A DNA stretch of 64,000 nt from NCBI GenBank assembly GCA_019359375.1, contig JAHHHL010000023.1, forward strand, positions 47,854-111,853, given 5' to 3'. Positions 45,295 to 59,108 of this stretch are shown here, one piece after another (the first letter of the stretch is position 1; each line of letters starts with the position of its first letter). Made by a program: the position numbers and the translations under genes. Origin of the DNA: Lyngbya sp. HA4199-MV5 (GTDB lineage Bacteria > Cyanobacteriota > Cyanobacteriia > Leptolyngbyales > Leptolyngbyaceae). Below the pieces are notes generated by a model. The model saw only the letters and a list, made by a program, of their open reading frames with translations. It made no database searches and had not been told where the DNA came from.

Positions 45295-46986
45295 TCAGCC
45301 ACCGTTGCCCTGCTTTGGCTCTCCACGCCAAAAGGTGATGGCATCGCTGATGGTCTGTAGTCTGGTGCCAGGGTAGTAGAAGCTGAGAATGCGATCGCTC
45401 GACCAGCCCAATTTGCCCAGGTGATACGTCCCCGTTTGGCTCAGTCCAACGCCATGCCCCAACCCCCCCCCAATAAAGGTATAGCCTTGCAGCGTGCGGT
45501 TGGCACCGTAAAGCGGTTCTAAATAAAAGAGGGTACTGTTGGGCGCATACAGGGCAACCAGAATATTGTCTTTTTCGATAACGACATCGCCACGATCGGT
45601 CGTTGCAGTGACTTGCAATACTCGTCCAGCGGACGATCGACGCGTTACGGCAAGACGTTGAACGGTCTTGAAGCTGGCTAACGGGCTTTTGTTTGCAATC
45701 AGATAACGCCGCAAGTCTTGATTGAGTGTGGCGATCGGGCTGTTGATGCGCCAGCGGAACATCTCACCACCCGCTTCGTTAAACCCTTTCGTTTGACTAA
45801 TGAAGCGGCGGAAATTGGCTTCATCGGCTAAATTTTGACGAGACAAATCCCAAACGTTGTTCACTGAATCAACGATCGCTCGCAGATAAGGACGTTCGGC
45901 ACCCGACCACACATCGTTAAACGGAGCCGTGATCCCACCTGTAGACGAAGAGTAGACCGCATCTACCAGCTCATTGTTGTAGGTTAAGACTTTGCCGCGA
46001 GTCGCCGCGATCGCCTGATCGGTAGCAGGATGTACGCCAGAAAGCCCGTTGTAGACCTGGCATTGAGTATCGGCACAAAGCTGGTAGCCATCGATCGCAA
46101 ACCGCCGCAGATTGCGAAGGGCATAGGTACGCGCCAGGATCGCCTGCACCTGTAGCACAGGTTGCACTGCCCAGGTTCCAATTTCGTAAGGCACCACACC
46201 CCGTAGGTAGGCTTCCAGAGGCACCTGATTTACCAGCGTATACGTGCCGTAGGTATTGAGCTGTAGCCGTAGACTGCCTGCATAGAGATGACGTGTTTTG
46301 TCGCCGCTCTTTTGAATGACGCGAATGAGCCCCTGCCCAGAGGCAATCTCAATGCGATCGCGCGTATAGCGGTAGCCATTCACCACCAGCGAAGCACGCG
46401 GCTGTTTCGGCAAAAGCTGCGTATCGATGTAAGCCGTTTGCATCCCTTGCGCCTGCAAACTTTGCAGCAACAGTCGGCGCACGAGGGGATTGTTGTACGT
46501 CTCTCGTTTTGCCCACACCTGCCAGCGCTGAGGCTGAGCGACTTCAACCGGAATCCCCTGAGCAATCCAGCGGTTGGCGCTATCTTCCGCACTCTCAAAG
46601 CTCCGATGGGTACTGAGAACCACCCGCTCTTGAAGCATTGGTTCAGGCAACGGCTGTTGCATCACATCCAGGGTGGCATTAGGGGCACTGACGGTTTGCG
46701 TTTTTCCCTGAGTCTCAAAGCGAAACGTGAGCCGATCGCCCGCTGTAGCTTCCAGGGAGAGTGCATCGGTTGCTTTACTACCAAAGCGCTGCTCGATGCC
46801 AATCTGCAAGTCAATATCTTTACGAACGGCGGCAACTCCGGGTGCTCCTAAGCTAAGCAGACAGGCGATCGCCAGCGATGCCCCAGAAAGCCACTGTGGT
46901 GAAAGGACAGAGGAAACAGACAGCCGTAAAGACTGGCACTGATAAGCTCGTTGCATCTGACAACCGCATTCTAACGATGACTCCAT
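45295..46986 (-). CDS. SpoIID/LytB-domain envelope protein
   Basis: The 563-residue protein has an N-terminal signal peptide (SGASLAIACLLSLGAPGVAAV; a Met eleven codons into the frame is an equally possible start), a variable region with SPOR-like sequence (STHRSFESAEDSANRW), and a SpoIID domain with PLEAYLRGVVPYEIG, LQVQAILARTYALRN and YSSSTGGITAPFND. The catalytic Glu of SpoIID-type transglycosylases matches that in VVPYEIG. The end has GHGVGLSQTGTYHLGKLGW. A role in trimming peptidoglycan glycans is likely; in cyanobacteria septal or filament-related roles are possible. Confidence 0.9.
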   Translation of the reverse strand: MESSLECGCQMQRAYQCQSLRLSVSSVLSPQWLSGASLAIACLLSLGAPGVAAVRKDIDLQIGIEQRFGSKATDALSLEATAGDRLTFRFETQGKTQTVSAPNATLDVMQQPLPEPMLQERVVLSTHRSFESAEDSANRWIAQGIPVEVAQPQRWQVWAKRETYNNPLVRRLLLQSLQAQGMQTAYIDTQLLPKQPRASLVVNGYRYTRDRIEIASGQGLIRVIQKSGDKTRHLYAGSLRLQLNTYGTYTLVNQVPLEAYLRGVVPYEIGTWAVQPVLQVQAILARTYALRNLRRFAIDGYQLCADTQCQVYNGLSGVHPATDQAIAATRGKVLTYNNELVDAVYSSSTGGITAPFNDVWSGAERPYLRAIVDSVNNVWDLSRQNLADEANFRRFISQTKGFNEAGGEMFRWRINSPIATLNQDLRRYLIANKSPLASFKTVQRLAVTRRSSAGRVLQVTATTDRGDVVIEKDNILVALYAPNSTLFYLEPLYGANRTLQGYTFIGGGLGHGVGLSQTGTYHLGKLGWSSDRILSFYYPGTRLQTISDAITFWRGEPKQGNGG

Positions 46987-47042
46987 CCTACGATAGTGTT
47001 CATTTGAGTAAATGGCTTGATCAAGACTGACGGATCTTGACC

Positions 47043-47110
47043 AAAACCTCGGAGGTTAAGCCCCAATGTTGGTTACGATACTTGATGCCTGGTTCAAACC
47101 TCCGAGGTTT
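47043..47110. repeat. 68-bp palindromic-ended repeat, copy 1
   Basis: Ends AACCTCGGAGGTT and AACCTCCGAGGTT are near-exact inverted copies of each other. The same structure occurs at 51412-51485, with similar interior (GTTGGTTACGATACTTGAT against GTTGGTCACGCTACTTAAT). Confidence 0.8.
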
Positions 47111-47117
47111 ACATAAT

Positions 47118-47804
47118 TTAAGTAGTCTCGATCGCGCTCACCTTTGCCCGGTAAAGCAATCGATCGCCCTGCCGATAGCCTGTGTAGCGCACTTTGACAC
47201 GATCGCCCGCTTGAATACCGCCCGCCTGAACCGTGCCTCCCATGAGTTGATGCTGCTGGGGATCATAGGAAACCTCGGCACCCACAGGCGCGATCGGCTC
47301 AATGCCCCATGCCTCCATCAATTTGTCTAAAGGACGCAACAACGGCAACAATTTAACCGCTGGAGCCTGAGGATTTTGCTGTGCCGCATAGGTAGCCGTG
47401 GGCAGTTGCAGCAGCATCGATTCCAAAGTCTGCACACTTTCCTGTTGAAACTCCTGCCACAATGCCTCGCGCTGTTGCGTTAGCTGTTGCTGAAGGCGAT
47501 CGTACTCCTGCCTCAAGTCGAGTAATTCTTGCTGCATTGCAGAGTTTTGAGTAACTCCTGCCTCTTGCCCTTTGCCTCCTGCCTCCTGCCCTTCACCCAA
47601 CATTGCTAACAGGTCAGCTACAGACACCTGCAACACCTGACTCAACCGCAAAAGGGACTCAACGCGCACTTGAGATAATTCCCCTCGCCGTATACGTAAA
47701 AGCTGCTTTTCTGATACGTTTGCAGCCTGACTTAACGCTTTAAAACTGAAAAAACCCACCGATCGCATCAACTCGCGCAAACGGTGGGTGAAATCTTGAG
47801 ACAT
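47118..47804 (-). CDS. HTH protein with GrpE-like C-terminal half
   Basis: The 228-residue protein has an N-terminal XRE-type helix-turn-helix (FKALSQAANVSEKQLLRIRRGE, about residues 19-60). A coiled coil follows (LLDLRQEYDRLQQQLTQQREAL) and a C-terminal part like the nucleotide-exchange factor GrpE beta domain (PLDKLMEAWGIEPIAPVG and VRYTGYRQGDRLLYRAKV). Between the two, GEGQEAGGKGQEAG is encoded by STRR heptamers (47554-47594). The combination suggests a DNA-binding or RNA-stress regulator linked to chaperones. Function not known. Confidence 0.8.
   Translation of the reverse strand: MSQDFTHRLRELMRSVGFFSFKALSQAANVSEKQLLRIRRGELSQVRVESLLRLSQVLQVSVADLLAMLGEGQEAGGKGQEAGVTQNSAMQQELLDLRQEYDRLQQQLTQQREALWQEFQQESVQTLESMLLQLPTATYAAQQNPQAPAVKLLPLLRPLDKLMEAWGIEPIAPVGAEVSYDPQQHQLMGGTVQAGGIQAGDRVKVRYTGYRQGDRLLYRAKVSAIETT
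47554..47594 (-). repeat. STRR heptamers inside the HTH/GrpE-like gene
   Basis: Five in-frame units of the GGGCAGGAGGCAGGAGGCAAA type encode a Gly/Gln/Glu/Ala linker. The same heptamers are otherwise intergenic in this window. Confidence 0.85.
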
Positions 47805-47901
47805 GCCGCTAAAGGTTTTGAGTTGAGGTTTGAATTCTAAATTGTCTGTCCAACTTAAAACTCAAAACTCAAACCTCAAAACTCTTAACTTTCCGGTACT
47901 C

Positions 47902-48393
47902 TTAACCTTCTAGCAGACTTCTCAGCATCCAGGCAGTCTTCTCATGTACCTGCATCCGCTGGGTCAACAAATCAGCCGTTGGTTCGTCATTGACCTGTTC
48001 AAGCGTTGGGAAGATCGATCGCGCTGTACGCACCACCGCTTCTTGACCTTCAACCAGCTCACGAATCATGTCTTCTGCTTTGGGGACACCCGTTGTTTCG
48101 GGAATCGAGCTTAACCGCGCAAACTCCGAGTAGGTGCCAGGTGCCGGGAACCCAAGCGCTCGAATGCGTTCGGCAATCAGGTCTACGGCAGCAGCTAACT
48201 CGGTGTATTGCCCTTCAAACATCAGGTGAAGCGTTTGGAACATCGGTCCAGTCACGTTCCAATGAAAGTTGTGGGTTTTGAGGTAAAGAGAATAGGTATC
48301 TGCCAGTAGATGAGACAGCCCTTCTGCGATCGCGCCTCTCGATTTTTCGTCAATGCCGATGTCAATGGGAATGGTTGTAGTTGGAACTGCCAT
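47902..48393 (-). CDS. dps: Dps-family ferritin-like protein
   Basis: The 163-residue protein is a mini-ferritin: it forms dodecamers that oxidise and store iron, protecting DNA from Fenton chemistry. The inter-subunit ferroxidase residues are in [12 protein letters not shown] (two His) and in [19 protein letters not shown] (Asp and Glu). The length and the ending [17 protein letters not shown] match cyanobacterial Dps. The start is ATG with GGAG upstream. Sulfiredoxin is encoded 300 bases upstream on the same strand, another oxidative-stress gene. Confidence 0.93.
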   Translation of the reverse strand: MAVPTTTIPIDIGIDEKSRGAIAEGLSHLLADTYSLYLKTHNFHWNVTGPMFQTLHLMFEGQYTELAAAVDLIAERIRALGFPAPGTYSEFARLSSIPETTGVPKAEDMIRELVEGQEAVVRTARSIFPTLEQVNDEPTADLLTQRMQVHEKTAWMLRSLLEG

Positions 48394-48687
48394 ACGATTC
48401 TCCGGATAGGATGAAAACTCGATTGGATTGAGCGAATGATTGAATTGAGCGAATGAAAACTGTAGAGGTGCAAAACACGCCCTGTAGTGAAGCTTTGAGT
48501 GCAGTCAGCCTTGATCATAACGATGCCGCCACTGAAATAGGTTAAGGGTGCAAGCTCAGAACCTATTTCATTTGCAGGTCTGCGGTTAGTTTATAGCGGT
48601 TTTTGCTTTCAAACTACACCTGGTACCCCACACCCTGCACTTAACCTCGTCCTGTTGTGGCTACCTGGTTTGAAAAAAGACCTCAGC

Positions 48688-48951
48688 CTATGCCAAATGC
48701 CGTTGCAAAACAGAGCGCGGCGCACGACGCACCCGACAAAGAATCGTTTCTTGCCCTAGACGGCTACAGGCTTCGTACCGATGGCAACCAGAAAACCCGT
48801 AGTATTCACCGTCAACTTCTAGCACGTCGATCGGCTCCTGTAGCCCAATTTCCTGAATCGACTCCATTAGTGCCGCCACTTTTGCCTGATCGTTCTGCCG
48901 AAACAACGGTCGGCGAATTTTGCTGATTGGGATTGCTTCTACTCTGACCAT
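48688..48951 (-). CDS. srx: Sulfiredoxin
   Basis: The 87-residue protein reduces cysteine sulfinic acid of 2-Cys peroxiredoxins using ATP. The family motif FSGCHRYEAC carries the catalytic Cys and the His that supports ATP binding. KIRRPLFRQND near the N-terminus and QEPIDVLEVDGEYY also match. The length is normal for cyanobacterial sulfiredoxin. It may be transcribed with dps, which lies 294 bases downstream. Confidence 0.93.
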   Translation of the reverse strand: MVRVEAIPISKIRRPLFRQNDQAKVAALMESIQEIGLQEPIDVLEVDGEYYGFSGCHRYEACSRLGQETILCRVRRAPRSVLQRHLA

Positions 48952-48999
48952 AGCCTTCTTCTCGCGTTCACTCTTAAATCATACTCGTTATGACTACGG

Positions 49000-49215
49000 A
49001 TTGCAACTGGGGTGGAAGGGGAGTGGGGAGTCGGGAGTGGGGAGTGGGGGTAGGGGAAGCAGGGGACAGGGAAGCAAGGGAAGTAAGGGGAGCAGAAGAG
49101 GTTGGAAGCGGGAGTCAGACTAAAAAGCTGAATGCTGATAGCTGACCGCTTAAACGCTAGTCCTTCATCCCTCATCCCTCATCCTTCACCCCTAACTCCT
49201 CACTCCTTACTCCTC
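49000..49215 (+). repeat. GGGAGTGG and TCCCTCA STRR cluster
   Basis: GGAGTGGGGAGTCGGGAGTGG-type units at about 49018-49050, a GGGAAGCAAGGGAAG run at 49070-49090, and CATCCCTCATCCCTCATCC at about 49167-49185. No gene here. Confidence 0.8.
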
Positions 49216-49234
49216 ACCGCCATAGGCTACAATA

Positions 49235-49485
49235 CGCAAGCCACTTTAGGTGATCTGGGGGAACAGCCCAGAGACGGTTAGCGCTGTCTAGCCGAGGGAA
49301 AGTCCGGTGCTTTTGTCCAGTACAAATGTGCAGTACAAAAAAGTCCGGCGCTGTGCCGCAACTGTGAAGAACAGGGTACAGGGGATAGGGGATGGGGTTA
49401 AGGGAGCAGTCAACGTTCTCTTCATACCCTGAACCCTTTACCCCGTAACCCATTCAAAGTCAGAACGCCTGCCTGAAGTCATAGT
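49235..49485 (+). ncRNA. Cobalamin (B12) riboswitch
   Basis: The core elements of the adenosylcobalamin class are present in order: GAGGGAAAGTCCGGTGC at 49294-49310, a second AGTCCGGCGCTGTGCCGCAACTGTGA (49342-49367), which pairs with the first (CCGG with CCGG), and the B12 box-like GTCAGAACGCCTGCCTGA at 49459-49476. Between the core and B12 box, about 80 bases of AGGGGATAGGGGATGGGG and ACCCTTTACCCC-type repeat form a long variable stem. It ends 40 bases before the FNR-like gene, which it should control. Confidence 0.85.
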
Positions 49486-49522
49486 CACCATTACGCCTGC
49501 GACACACAGATAAAGGTTAACC

Positions 49523-50230
49523 ATGCAAAGTTTAGATGTTTTGCGCCGATCGCCCACGGCAGATTACGTGGCGACGGTGCTGAGTTCTGTAGCGCTAACG
49601 CCGACGATTAAAGCGATTCGACTGCGGCTAGATCGAGACGAGTTCAGCTTCTTGCCGGGACAGTCCGTTTGGCCCAAGTTTGAACGCGATGGACGTAAAT
49701 TTAGCAAAATTTATTCGATCGCCTCTTCTCCATCCTCCTGCCCCGACATTGAGCTGTGCGTTTCGCGGGTGGGCTGGAGTTCTGCTGTTGTGCAAGATTT
49801 GGCGATCGGACAAGCTTTACCGCTCCGAGGTCCCTACGGTCTGATGACGCTCAGCGAACTGCCCCAACGTCCACGCGTTTACATTGCCGAAGGGTCGGGG
49901 ATTGCGCCGCTGAAAAGCCAAATTGACTGGCTGCATGAGTGTGACTATAGGCACCCAATCTGGTTGGTGCAGGCAAACCCGGAGACCCCAGAACAGCTAC
50001 CCTATCAACCGTATTGGCAGCGATTGCAGCAAACCTGGTCTGCTTTTCACTATCGAGAGGCGATTTCCCAATGTCCAGAAACGGTGTTGGCGAGTCTACG
50101 CCTGAACCTTGCAGAGGTTGATGTGGTGATTTGTGCGATCGGCGATCGCTCAGACCAGCTTCAAGAAACCGCTTACGCCCTAGGAGCAAAGCCTGAGCAA
50201 CTGCGATCGGAGAAATTTATCGCGTTCTAA
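49523..50230 (+). CDS. FNR-like FAD/NAD(P)-binding reductase under B12 riboswitch control
   Basis: The 235-residue protein is a ferredoxin-NADP reductase fold: FAD-binding PGQSVWPKF and KIYSIASSP (the YS pair of the RxYS motif), GPYGLM as the phosphate loop, and AEGSGIAPLKSQI as the NAD(P) site. There is no iron-sulfur or globin domain. It lies directly behind a cobalamin riboswitch, and such switches control B12 synthesis, uptake or B12-dependent metabolism. A cob(II)alamin or cobyrinate reductase role is therefore the best guess, not proven. Next gene lepB is 150 bases downstream and probably separate. Confidence 0.83.
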   Translation: MQSLDVLRRSPTADYVATVLSSVALTPTIKAIRLRLDRDEFSFLPGQSVWPKFERDGRKFSKIYSIASSPSSCPDIELCVSRVGWSSAVVQDLAIGQALPLRGPYGLMTLSELPQRPRVYIAEGSGIAPLKSQIDWLHECDYRHPIWLVQANPETPEQLPYQPYWQRLQQTWSAFHYREAISQCPETVLASLRLNLAEVDVVICAIGDRSDQLQETAYALGAKPEQLRSEKFIAF

Positions 50231-50380
50231 CGATCGCCCTTGTAAGCAGGAGGGGCAGCAAGACATTAGACTAAAGATTCCAGACACTTTGCTGTTAGAA
50301 CGCAGACTCTTTCTCTCCAGATGGAAATGCTGTCATCTGATTGCCTTGTGTTGCACGGTTGCTGTCCGAGTTGCCCTTCT

Positions 50381-50992
50381 ATGACTTCTGAAAAAACCTC
50401 GACCTCTGAAACGCCTGCCGGATCACCGACAACAACCGTTGCCTCGCCTGCTTCACCACGGTGGCGAACCTGGTGGGAAAACATTCAAATCCTTATTATT
50501 GCGCTGATTCTGGCACTGTTGATTCGAGTGTTTGTGGCAGAGCCTCGTTACATTCCGTCTGATTCGATGCTGCCAACCTTGCAGATTGGCGATCGGCTCG
50601 TGGTCGAAAAGGTATCCTATCGCCTGCGTCCACCAGCCTTTGGCGAGATCGTCGTCTTTGATCCGCCTCAGCAGCTTCAAGTGCAGGGCTACACCAAAGA
50701 TCAGGCATTTATTAAGCGCATTATTGGGCAACCGGGGCAAACTGTTCAGGTCAAGAACGGCACGGTTTACGTCGATCGGAAGCCACTGCAGGAGCCGTAC
50801 ATTGCCGCTCCACCGAACTACACCCTGCCACCTGTCACCGTACCCACTGGCGAGTTTTTTGTGATGGGCGACAACCGCAACAACAGCAACGACTCGCACG
50901 TTTGGGGCTTTCTACCGCAGCAAAACATCATCGGTCGCGCCTGGTTATGCTTTTACCCCTTCAAGCGAGTTGGGTTAGTCCCAAAAGCTTGA
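50381..50992 (+). CDS. lepB: Signal peptidase I
   Basis: The protein has 203 residues from the ATG at 50381; a longer frame with Cys-rich sequence is discarded. One membrane helix (about residues 28-48) anchors it, and the catalytic serine is in PSDSMLPTL and the lysine in FIKRIIGQPG. The C-terminal box is MGDNRNNSNDSHVWGF. It removes signal peptides from exported proteins. A second paralogue is usual in cyanobacteria. The N-terminus is Ser/Thr-rich before the helix. Confidence 0.93.
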   Translation: MTSEKTSTSETPAGSPTTTVASPASPRWRTWWENIQILIIALILALLIRVFVAEPRYIPSDSMLPTLQIGDRLVVEKVSYRLRPPAFGEIVVFDPPQQLQVQGYTKDQAFIKRIIGQPGQTVQVKNGTVYVDRKPLQEPYIAAPPNYTLPPVTVPTGEFFVMGDNRNNSNDSHVWGFLPQQNIIGRAWLCFYPFKRVGLVPKA

Positions 50993-51114
50993 GCCATCCA
51001 AAGCGTTTAGAGTGCGTGTTGCTCTGCCCCTTCTGACTCCTGACTCCTGACTCCCCACTCTTCTGCTCCCCTTGCTTCCCCTGCCCCCCCTGCCCCTTAG
51101 GGCAAACGCACACG

Positions 51115-51415
51115 TTTCTTCATCGTTTAGCAACCGGATTAGATTGAGACAGCACCTTCATCAGATAGTGGTCATTCCAACCTGCCTTGAGGCGCTTGGC
51201 ACTGTAGCCTTGGGTTGAGCGGGCTTGGTCTTCGCGGAATGCCACATCCAGCATCCAATGCAGTTGGTTCTCAATGCCCCAATGCCCTCGCACGGCTGCG
51301 GCGAATCGCGCGGCATCGTTGCCCCAACACTAGACGGCTTTGCGTTGCCCAAGCGCTCACCATGTGAATCATGCCTTGCTTGCCACCCCGTTCGTAGCTT
51401 CCTCACCGATTGACC
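51115..51415 (-). pseudogene. ISAs1 transposase remnant with internal deletion
   Basis: Bases 51329-51413 on the minus strand match 44784-44868 exactly. They cover GSYERGGKQGMIHMVSAW. The sequence then jumps directly to the C-terminal transposase region AVRGHWGIENQLHWMLDVAF, leaving out about 60 or more codons, with a shift of frame. It keeps the last catalytic Glu region but no complete protein. Confidence 0.85.
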
Positions 51416-51485
51416 AAAAACTCGGAGGTTTAGGTCGATCAGTTGGTCACGCTACTTAATCTCTGGTTCAAACCTCCGAGGTTGG
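51412..51485. repeat. 68-bp palindromic-ended repeat, copy 2
   Basis: Matches 47043-47110: AAACTCGGAGGTTT at one end and AAACCTCCGAGGTT at the other. It abuts the end of the ISAs1 remnant. Confidence 0.8.
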
Positions 51486-51505
51486 CGTAATCATACAAAA
51501 GAAAT

Positions 51506-51531
51506 CCCTCGATCGAGCACTCGATCGAGGG
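51506..51531 (-). terminator. Terminator of apcE
   Basis: CCCTCGATCGAG at 51506-51517 pairs with CTCGATCGAGGG at 51520-51531, a 12-bp perfect stem with a 2-base loop, followed on the minus strand by ATTTCTTTTG. It begins 34 bases after the apcE stop codon. Confidence 0.85.
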
Positions 51532-51564
51532 AACGCGTCAGGTATGTTTAATCAACGAAACGGT

Positions 51565-55402
<3,838 letters not shown>

Positions 55403-55532
55403 CTAGGGCGCGTCATCAATTGGCTCTAAAACCTTGCGATATAGCCTTATCGCGCCCGCCCCAACACATAAGGCAAGGGGCTGGAACCTTTGCTACATGT
55501 AATGTGTAGTTGTAATTGATGACAGCCCCTAG
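55403..55532 (+). mobile_element. CTAG-flanked MITE, copy 2 (130 bp)
   Basis: Bounded by CTAG, same orientation as copy 1. Begins CTAGGGCGCGTCATCAATTGG and ends TTGATGACAGCCCCTAG. If it and one CTAG are removed, the flanking frames join without a shift (see the interrupted frame at 55336-55743). Confidence 0.8.
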
Positions 55533-55865
55533 CACAGAGGTGCCCATTACCCGCATTGATTTTGCTGTGCGGGCGGCGGCTTTACCCACCACACCGAGAC
55601 GTTTGTGGTGCCCCGATCGTGACACAACGGTTTCTGCCTATGGTGGTTCGCTGCGCCGCTATGACGTACACACCGCCAAAATGATTGAAGTCACGGCTAC
55701 TGTCTGGTGTGCTCAGTCGAAGGATTATCAGGGCGTGTATTGAAATTACGAAGCTGAGAACGGCAACAAACCTTTGCTATGACTTTCATGCTGCCAGTGG
55801 GCAATTGAAAGAGTACAACCTTACCCCACAACTCTGCTGTTCAACACCCAAGTACCGCTTGATCC

Positions 55866-56195
55866 TTATTTCTTCTGTTGAAATTGCCCAAACTGGAGGT
55901 GATAGACCGTATCTTCTTTCTCAGTTTCAATCTTCAAGTCAGAACGGGGATATGCCACACAGAGCAGCGTATAGCCCTGTTCTCGCAATTCTGGGCTAAC
56001 TCCCATTGCATCGGGCTGATCAACCGTGCCGTCAATTACCTGAGCCGCACAGGTTGTACAAATCCCCGCATTGCAGGAATTAGGTAACTCCAATCCAGAT
56101 GCTTGAGCCGCTTCTAAAATGGTCTGATCATCGGGCACCTGAAGGGTATGAAGAGTGCCTTGATGCTGAATTTCAACGGTGTACGTGTTAGCCAT
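55866..56195 (-). CDS. 2Fe-2S ferredoxin with C-terminal extension
   Basis: The 109-residue plant-type ferredoxin has cluster cysteines in NSCNAGICTTCAAQ and LLCVAYP, the CxxxxCxxC..C pattern. About 15 residues beyond the usual end (KEDTVYHLQFGQFQQKK) extend the protein, as in FdC-type ferredoxins rather than the main photosynthetic PetF. The start is the Met before ANTYTV; one two codons earlier is possible. It stands just downstream of the atp operon on the same strand but beyond its terminator, so it has its own promoter or is read through. Confidence 0.88.
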   Translation of the reverse strand: MANTYTVEIQHQGTLHTLQVPDDQTILEAAQASGLELPNSCNAGICTTCAAQVIDGTVDQPDAMGVSPELREQGYTLLCVAYPRSDLKIETEKEDTVYHLQFGQFQQKK

Positions 56196-56228
56196 CGCCA
56201 TTAAACCGTGCCATTAAACAGTGCAAAA

Positions 56229-56279
56229 GCAAAATTGAACGGAAGCGATCAAATGACCAAGCCTCACATTCAATTTTGC
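56229..56279 (-). terminator. Terminator of the atp operon
   Basis: GCAAAATTGAA (56229-56239) and TTCAATTTTGC (56269-56279) form an 11-bp perfect stem. On the minus strand it is followed by TTTTGCAC. It starts 22 bases after the atpG stop codon. Confidence 0.75.
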
Positions 56280-56300
56280 CGTTTGAATGGGTTCCTGATT

Positions 56301-57251
56301 CTAGTTCAGCGCTTCAGCACCGCCCACCACTTCCAGGATTTCTTGCGTAATCGCTGCTTGACGGGCTTTATTGTAGCCGCGTGTCAGCGTACTGATGAGA
56401 TCCTTCGCGTTATCGCTGGCGTTGCTCATGGCAGTCATCCGAGCCGCCAGTTCGCTAGCCGCCGATTCTTGCAGCGCCCGCAGCAGTTGGTTATTCAAAT
56501 ACAGGGGCAGCAACGCATCCAGAATTTGTACTGGGTCTTGTTCAAAGATCATGTCTTGAGGAAACGTTTGAGGCGCAGCGGCTCCTACTTTCTCCCGTTC
56601 GACCTGAAACTGACCGCCACGGGTTGTCAAGCGAAAGATCTCGTCATCTGGCACTTCCAGCCCCTGGGGATCAAGCGGCAACAGGGTTTGAATGACCGGG
56701 CGAGAGCTAATCAGCGAGACAAAGCGGGTATAGACGAGTTCAACTTTGTCCACGGTCTCCGACAGAAACAGTGCCAGAAGTTGATCGGCAATTTCCGACG
56801 CTTCGGAAGCAGTGGGAATTTGTTCGAGGTTTACAAACGTCTTGTCGATCGGCTGCTCACGACGCTGGAAATACTGGGTGGCTTTGCGTCCCACCAGCAC
56901 ATAGCGATAGTTGATGCCTTCCGCCTGTAGCTCTTTGGCGCGAGTTTCTGCCCGCCGAATCACGTTGGAATTGTACGCACCGCACAAGCCCCGATCGCCC
57001 GTAATGACCAGAAGCCCGACCGTTTTCACCGTGCGACGGCTGAGCAACGGTAGGTTCGCTTCCTCAAACCGCAGGCGAGTTTGCAGCCCATACAACACCT
57101 GGGCGAGACGATCGGCAAAGGGACGTGTGGCAATCACCTGCTCCTGAGCGCGACGCACTTTTGCCGCTGCTACCAGACGCATTGCCTCAGTGATTTTTTT
57201 GGTGTTTTTGACCGACTTAATGCGATCGCGAATGCTTTTAAGGTTAGCCAT
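56301..57251 (-). CDS. atpG: ATP synthase gamma subunit
   Basis: The 316-residue central rotor shaft of F1 starts [24 protein letters not shown] and ends with the conserved helix [35 protein letters not shown]. The photosynthetic insertion between about residues 195 and 235 ([21 protein letters not shown]) is present but, as in cyanobacteria generally, lacks the Cys pair that gives light/thioredoxin control in plants. Last gene of the operon. Confidence 0.97.
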   Translation of the reverse strand: MANLKSIRDRIKSVKNTKKITEAMRLVAAAKVRRAQEQVIATRPFADRLAQVLYGLQTRLRFEEANLPLLSRRTVKTVGLLVITGDRGLCGAYNSNVIRRAETRAKELQAEGINYRYVLVGRKATQYFQRREQPIDKTFVNLEQIPTASEASEIADQLLALFLSETVDKVELVYTRFVSLISSRPVIQTLLPLDPQGLEVPDDEIFRLTTRGGQFQVEREKVGAAAPQTFPQDMIFEQDPVQILDALLPLYLNNQLLRALQESAASELAARMTAMSNASDNAKDLISTLTRGYNKARQAAITQEILEVVGGAEALN

Positions 57252-57295
57252 AACGGAGGTAAGGAGTAAGGGGTGAGGGGTGAGGGGTGACTCAC
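57250..57295 (-). repeat. STRR in the atpA-atpG gap
   Basis: On the plus strand GGAGTAAGGGGTGAGGGGTGAGG-type heptamers fill about 57262-57290. Confidence 0.8.
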
Positions 57296-57373
57296 CAGAT
57301 TAGAAACCAAAGCAAGGATGCAAGCAGGGTAAGAAAGTGGGGTGAGATGCTTACACCTCTCTCCTCACCTCCT

Positions 57374-59108
<1,735 letters not shown>

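Larger units (their letters stand above)
50993..51564. other. Spacer between lepB and apcE with IS and repeat remnants
   Basis: CTGACTCCTGACTCC and CCCCTGCCCCCC-type STRR at 51032-51092, ISAs1 fragment to 51415, palindromic repeat to 51485 and apcE terminator to 51531. No complete gene is present. Confidence 0.7.
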
